A stretch of 43,611 nucleotides of DNA from Flavobacterium foetidum. GTDB lineage: Bacteria > Bacteroidota > Bacteroidia > Flavobacteriales > Flavobacteriaceae. The stretch's first letter is position 1; every line of letters begins with the position of its first letter. The notes below the pieces were generated by a model. That model was not told the DNA's origin. It ran no database searches and saw only the letters and a program-made list of their open reading frames with translations. The position numbers and the translations under genes were made by a program. Shown piece after piece: positions 40,917-43,611 of the stretch. The stretch is from contig NZ_SJTF01000023.1 of the NCBI RefSeq assembly GCF_004634245.1, positions 1 to 43,611 of the forward strand, written 5' to 3'.

Positions 40917-42101
40917 ATGGAACAAACATTAAGATGGTTCGGACCAAATGATCCTGTTTCTTTACAAGATATTAAACAAACCGGAGCAACCGGAATTGTA
41001 ACTGCTTTACACCATATTCCGAACGGAGAAGTTTGGAGCATCGATGAAATCATTAAACGAAAAGTTGAAATCGAACACGAAGACGGAGACCCTAAAAAAG
41101 GTGCTTCTGGTTTAACTTGGTCGGTGGTAGAAAGTATTCCGGTTCACGAAGATATTAAAAAACAGACTGGAAACTATCTTCAATACATTGAAAACTATAA
41201 AGAAAGCATTCGCAATCTAGCTCTTTGTGGCATTAAATGCGTTTGTTATAATTTCATGCCGGTTTTAGATTGGTCAAGAACTGATTTGTCTTATACGGTC
41301 GAAGACGGCTCAAAGGCATTGCGTTTTGACATTAATGCATTTGCGGCTTTTGAATTGTATATTTTGAAAAGACCAGGCGCAGAAAACGAATACTCTGAAG
41401 AACAGAAACAAAAAGCAAAAAGCTATTTTGAAGCCATGACTTCAGAAGATAAGGTAAAATTACAACAGAACATCCTTGCTGGACTTCCGGGTGCTGAAGA
41501 AGCTTACACCGTTGAAGATTTCTTAGTGACTTTAAGTGCCTACAACCATATTGACAGACAAGCTTTAAAAAACAATCTTTTTCATTTTCTAAAAGAAATT
41601 ATTCCAGTTGCCGAGAGTAAAGGCGTTTTAATGGCGATTCATCCAGATGATCCCCCTTATCCAATTTTGGGACTACCAAGAGTGGTAAGTACAGAGGAAG
41701 ATTTAGTAGAATTAATGAATGCCGCTCCTTCGCAGTCAAACGGATTTACAATGTGTACCGGCTCATACGGCGTTCGCGCCGATAATGATTTACCTGGAAT
41801 GGTAAGACGTCACGGAGATAAAATGAATTTTATTCATTTAAGAAGTACTCAGAGAGATGAAGAAGGAAGTTTCTACGAAGCAAACCATCTTGAGGGCGAT
41901 GTTGACATGTACGAAGTCGTAAAAGCCATTCTTGAAGTCGAAAAAAGAAACAACAGCCAATTGCCAATGCGTCCAGATCACGGACACCAGATGCTGGATG
42001 ATTTAAAGAAAAAAACAAATCCTGGCTATTCTGCTATCGGCCGTCTGAGAGGTCTTGCAGAGTTACGCGGATTGGAAATAGGGATCAAGCGATCTTTATA
42101 A
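40917..42101 (+). CDS. uxuA: Mannonate dehydratase UxuA
   Basis: A 394-residue TIM-barrel mannonate dehydratase, the usual length. It begins MEQTLRWFGPNDPVSLQDIK and has QTGATGIVTALHHIPNGEVW. The catalytic segment has LMAIHPDDPPYPILGLPRV, FTMCTGSYGVRADND with a metal-ligand cysteine, and NFIHLRST. LPMRPDHGHQMLDD lies near the end. It dehydrates D-mannonate to 2-keto-3-deoxy-D-gluconate, using the product of the preceding gene. The later genes (kdgK, kdgA) and uxaC are not in this window. A strong terminator follows. Confidence 0.96.
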   Translation: MEQTLRWFGPNDPVSLQDIKQTGATGIVTALHHIPNGEVWSIDEIIKRKVEIEHEDGDPKKGASGLTWSVVESIPVHEDIKKQTGNYLQYIENYKESIRNLALCGIKCVCYNFMPVLDWSRTDLSYTVEDGSKALRFDINAFAAFELYILKRPGAENEYSEEQKQKAKSYFEAMTSEDKVKLQQNILAGLPGAEEAYTVEDFLVTLSAYNHIDRQALKNNLFHFLKEIIPVAESKGVLMAIHPDDPPYPILGLPRVVSTEEDLVELMNAAPSQSNGFTMCTGSYGVRADNDLPGMVRRHGDKMNFIHLRSTQRDEEGSFYEANHLEGDVDMYEVVKAILEVEKRNNSQLPMRPDHGHQMLDDLKKKTNPGYSAIGRLRGLAELRGLEIGIKRSL

Positions 42102-42402
42102 AGCCTATTGTCACAAAAGGCATTAAAACACAAAGCTTTTCTTTTTAAGCTTTGTGTTTTTTTTATCACAAAGTCATTGAGATGCGAAGTTTTTGCTTCA
42201 TGAAGATTTTGCCGATTTGCCTTATACTAGAATCTGAATTAATCTGCTCTAATCAACAAAATCTGTATTAATAAAAACCTAAAAAAAATAAAATTTCATT
42301 GTCAAAACTGTTATCAATTCATTAACAAAAAACAATCTGCAAATTATATGATTTTTCTTCATTATTAACTTACTTTGTAGTTATTCTAAAAATTGTAATC
42401 CT
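42102..42402. other. 301-base gap with a terminator
   Basis: After the terminator at 42125-42164 the gap is AT-rich. TTACTTTG (42369-42376) is a near match to the -7 element upstream of the DUF2911 gene, without a properly spaced TTG. Remnants such as AATCTGCTCTAATC resemble the palindrome arms at 7016-7124. No gene is seen. Confidence 0.5.
42125..42164 (+). terminator. Rho-independent terminator after uxuA
   Basis: AAAACACAAAGCTT and AAGCTTTGTGTTTT form a 14-bp stem with a loop of eight bases, followed by additional T residues. Confidence 0.9.
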
Positions 42403-42966
42403 ATGAAAAAATTTTATTTAATGGCAGTTACTTTGTTTGCTGCTTTTACAGTGCAGGCACAAGACGTGGTTAAATTTGCACCGTTAGACAATAGCCCTGT
42501 GGATATTTCTTATTTCCCAAACAAAGCGGTTAAATTCAAAAAAACTGACAATCCAAATCCAGTTGTTAAAGTTATCTACGCAAGACCTTCTGTAAAAGGA
42601 AGAACTATTTTTGGAGACGTTGTAAAATTTGGCGAAATTTGGAGAGTTGGCGCTAATGAAAATACAGAAATCAAATTCTACAAAGACGTAACAATTGGCG
42701 GTAAAAAAGTTCCTGCTGGATATTACAGTTTATTTGCTATTCCAGAAAAAGACAAATGGACTATTATCATCAATAAAGAATTGGATTTATGGGGTGGTTA
42801 TGCTTATGACCAAAGCAAAGATGTTGTTAGAGTTTCTGTTCCTGTTAAAAATGTTTCTGATGTTATTGAAGCTTTATCTATTGCTTTTACAACACAAGGA
42901 AATATCGCAAATTTAGTTATTGGATGGGATAAGACAACTGTCGAATTGCCTATTACGGTTAAATAA
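42403..42966 (+). CDS. Secreted DUF2911 family protein
   Basis: A 187-residue exported protein with signal peptide MKKFYLMAVTLFAAFTVQAQ. The mature domain has VIYARPSVKGRTIFGDVVKFGEIWRVGANENT (split over residues 58-90). Then come KKVPAGYYSLFAIPEKDKWTIIIN and the final VIGWDKTTVELPI, the pattern of the DUF2911 family found widely in Bacteroidota. The function of the family is unknown. It has its own upstream region after the uxuA terminator and is closed by a strong terminator. Confidence 0.92.
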   Translation: MKKFYLMAVTLFAAFTVQAQDVVKFAPLDNSPVDISYFPNKAVKFKKTDNPNPVVKVIYARPSVKGRTIFGDVVKFGEIWRVGANENTEIKFYKDVTIGGKKVPAGYYSLFAIPEKDKWTIIINKELDLWGGYAYDQSKDVVRVSVPVKNVSDVIEALSIAFTTQGNIANLVIGWDKTTVELPITVK

Positions 42967-42994
42967 TTTTAGTGAAATAAGGCCATCAAGGCAC

Positions 42995-43033
42995 AAAGTC
43001 GCAAAGTTTTTTTAAGCTTTGCGACTTTTTTTT
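42995..43033 (+). terminator. Rho-independent terminator after the DUF2911 gene
   Basis: AAAGTCGCAAAG and CTTTGCGACTTT form a 12-bp stem with a ten-base loop, followed by a T tract. Confidence 0.88.
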
Positions 43034-43611
43034 GCCACGAATTGCACTAATTTCCGCTAATTTTTTTCTTATAAACCCGTGCCAATTTGGTGCAATTCGT
43101 GGCTAAGAAAACCCTTTTAATCTCGTAAATCTGTGGCTAAATAGTAAGCCACGAATCACCCTAATTTCCACTAATTTTTCCTATAAATTCGTGCCAATTG
43201 GTGTAATTCGTGGCTAAAAAATCATTTTAATGTCTTAAATCTGTGGCTAAATAGTAAGCCTCGAATTACACTAATTTCCACTAATTTTTCCTATAAATTC
43301 GTGGCAATTAGTGTAATTCGTGGCTAAAAAAATCTTTTAATCTCGTAAATCTGTGGCTAAATAGTAAGCCACGAATTACACAAATTTCCACTAATTTTTC
43401 CTGTAAATTCGTGCCAATTGGTGTAATTCGTGGCTAAGAAAACCCTTTTAATCTCGTAAATCTGTGGTAAATAGTAAGCCACGAATTACACTAATTTCCA
43501 CTAATTTTTCCTATAAATTCGTGCCAATTTGTGCAATTCGTGGCTAAGAAAACCCTTTTAATCTCGTAAATCTGTGGTAAATAGTAAGCCACGAATTACA
43601 CTAATTTCCAC
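43034..43611. repeat. 110-bp tandem repeat array of palindromic units
   Basis: Units begin with GCCACGAATTACAC (or variants) at 43034, 43148, 43258, 43368, 43478 and 43588, giving spacings of 114, 110, 110, 110 and 110. In each unit this arm pairs with GTGTAATTCGTGGC about 55 bp later, forming a hairpin. A spacer with TCTCGTAAATCTGTGG then precedes the next unit. Five full copies and the start of a sixth are visible and the window edge cuts the array. The arms resemble the element at 12748-12892. No ORF is present. Confidence 0.9.

Noticed and set aside
43034..43611. Possible CRISPR array at the right edge
   Set aside because: Units of 110 bp are nearly identical along their whole length, without variable spacers.

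Overview
This window looks like a chromosome segment of a Flavobacterium-type member of the Bacteroidota. The DNA is AT-rich, Shine-Dalgarno sequences are weak or absent, and the best promoters fit the Bacteroidota form TTG-N19-TAnnTTTG. Many families are typical of the group: LytTR two-component pairs, DUF2911, DUF4861, SUKH/DUF1963 proteins and an SDR-type mannonate oxidoreductase. Intergenic gaps are unusually full of long palindromic or tandem repeats. No rRNA, tRNA, CRISPR array, phage or transposase gene was seen.

Region 1 (1-12741) is a two-armed sugar catabolic locus around a divergent promoter region at 4295-4694. The minus-strand arm encodes an FAH-family acylpyruvate-type hydrolase, a zinc alcohol dehydrogenase, an SDR dehydrogenase and a fuconolactonase-like amidohydrolase. 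These are the enzyme classes of the non-phosphorylating oxidative L-fucose pathway that ends in pyruvate and L-lactate; no fuconate dehydratase is in view. The plus-strand arm is unusual: solute-binding-protein-like protein, CaiB/BaiF CoA-transferase, second CoA-transferase, second solute-binding-like protein, Gfo/Idh/MocA dehydrogenase, MaoC-type hydratase and a FucP-type permease. The two binding-protein-like products have no signal peptide, in-frame stops close upstream exclude a missed one, and no ABC permease or ATPase is nearby. Each overlaps a CoA-transferase gene. This cytoplasmic binding-protein/CoA-transferase pairing is the best candidate here for an undescribed system.

Region 2 (12742-25706) holds a small secreted basic protein, a complete RND efflux operon (membrane fusion protein, HAE1 pump, outer-membrane factor) divergent from a LytS/LytTR sensor-regulator pair, a DUF3861 protein, a YghX-like dienelactone hydrolase, a PQQ-type sugar dehydrogenase lipoprotein and two thiol-disulfide proteins.

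Region 3 (25707-29867) is a 1.3-kb REP-like array of about 203-bp units next to a four-gene operon of SUKH, DUF1963 and unknown proteins, resembling an orphan immunity cluster. Region 4 (30091-36533) is mixed: a DsbA-like lipoprotein, a CinA C-terminal domain protein, three small proteins of unknown function, a SpoIIAA-like protein, a secreted calcineurin-type phosphoesterase and a HAD phosphatase.

Region 5 (36828-42966) is a hexuronate-type locus: a secreted DUF4861 protein, a LacI-type regulator lacking a standard start codon, YhcH/YiaL, SDR D-mannonate oxidoreductase and UxuA mannonate dehydratase, converting fructuronate to 2-keto-3-deoxygluconate. A Bacteroidota promoter and an operator-like inverted repeat lie between the regulator and yhcH. 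A DUF2911 protein follows, and the window ends inside a 110-bp tandem repeat array.
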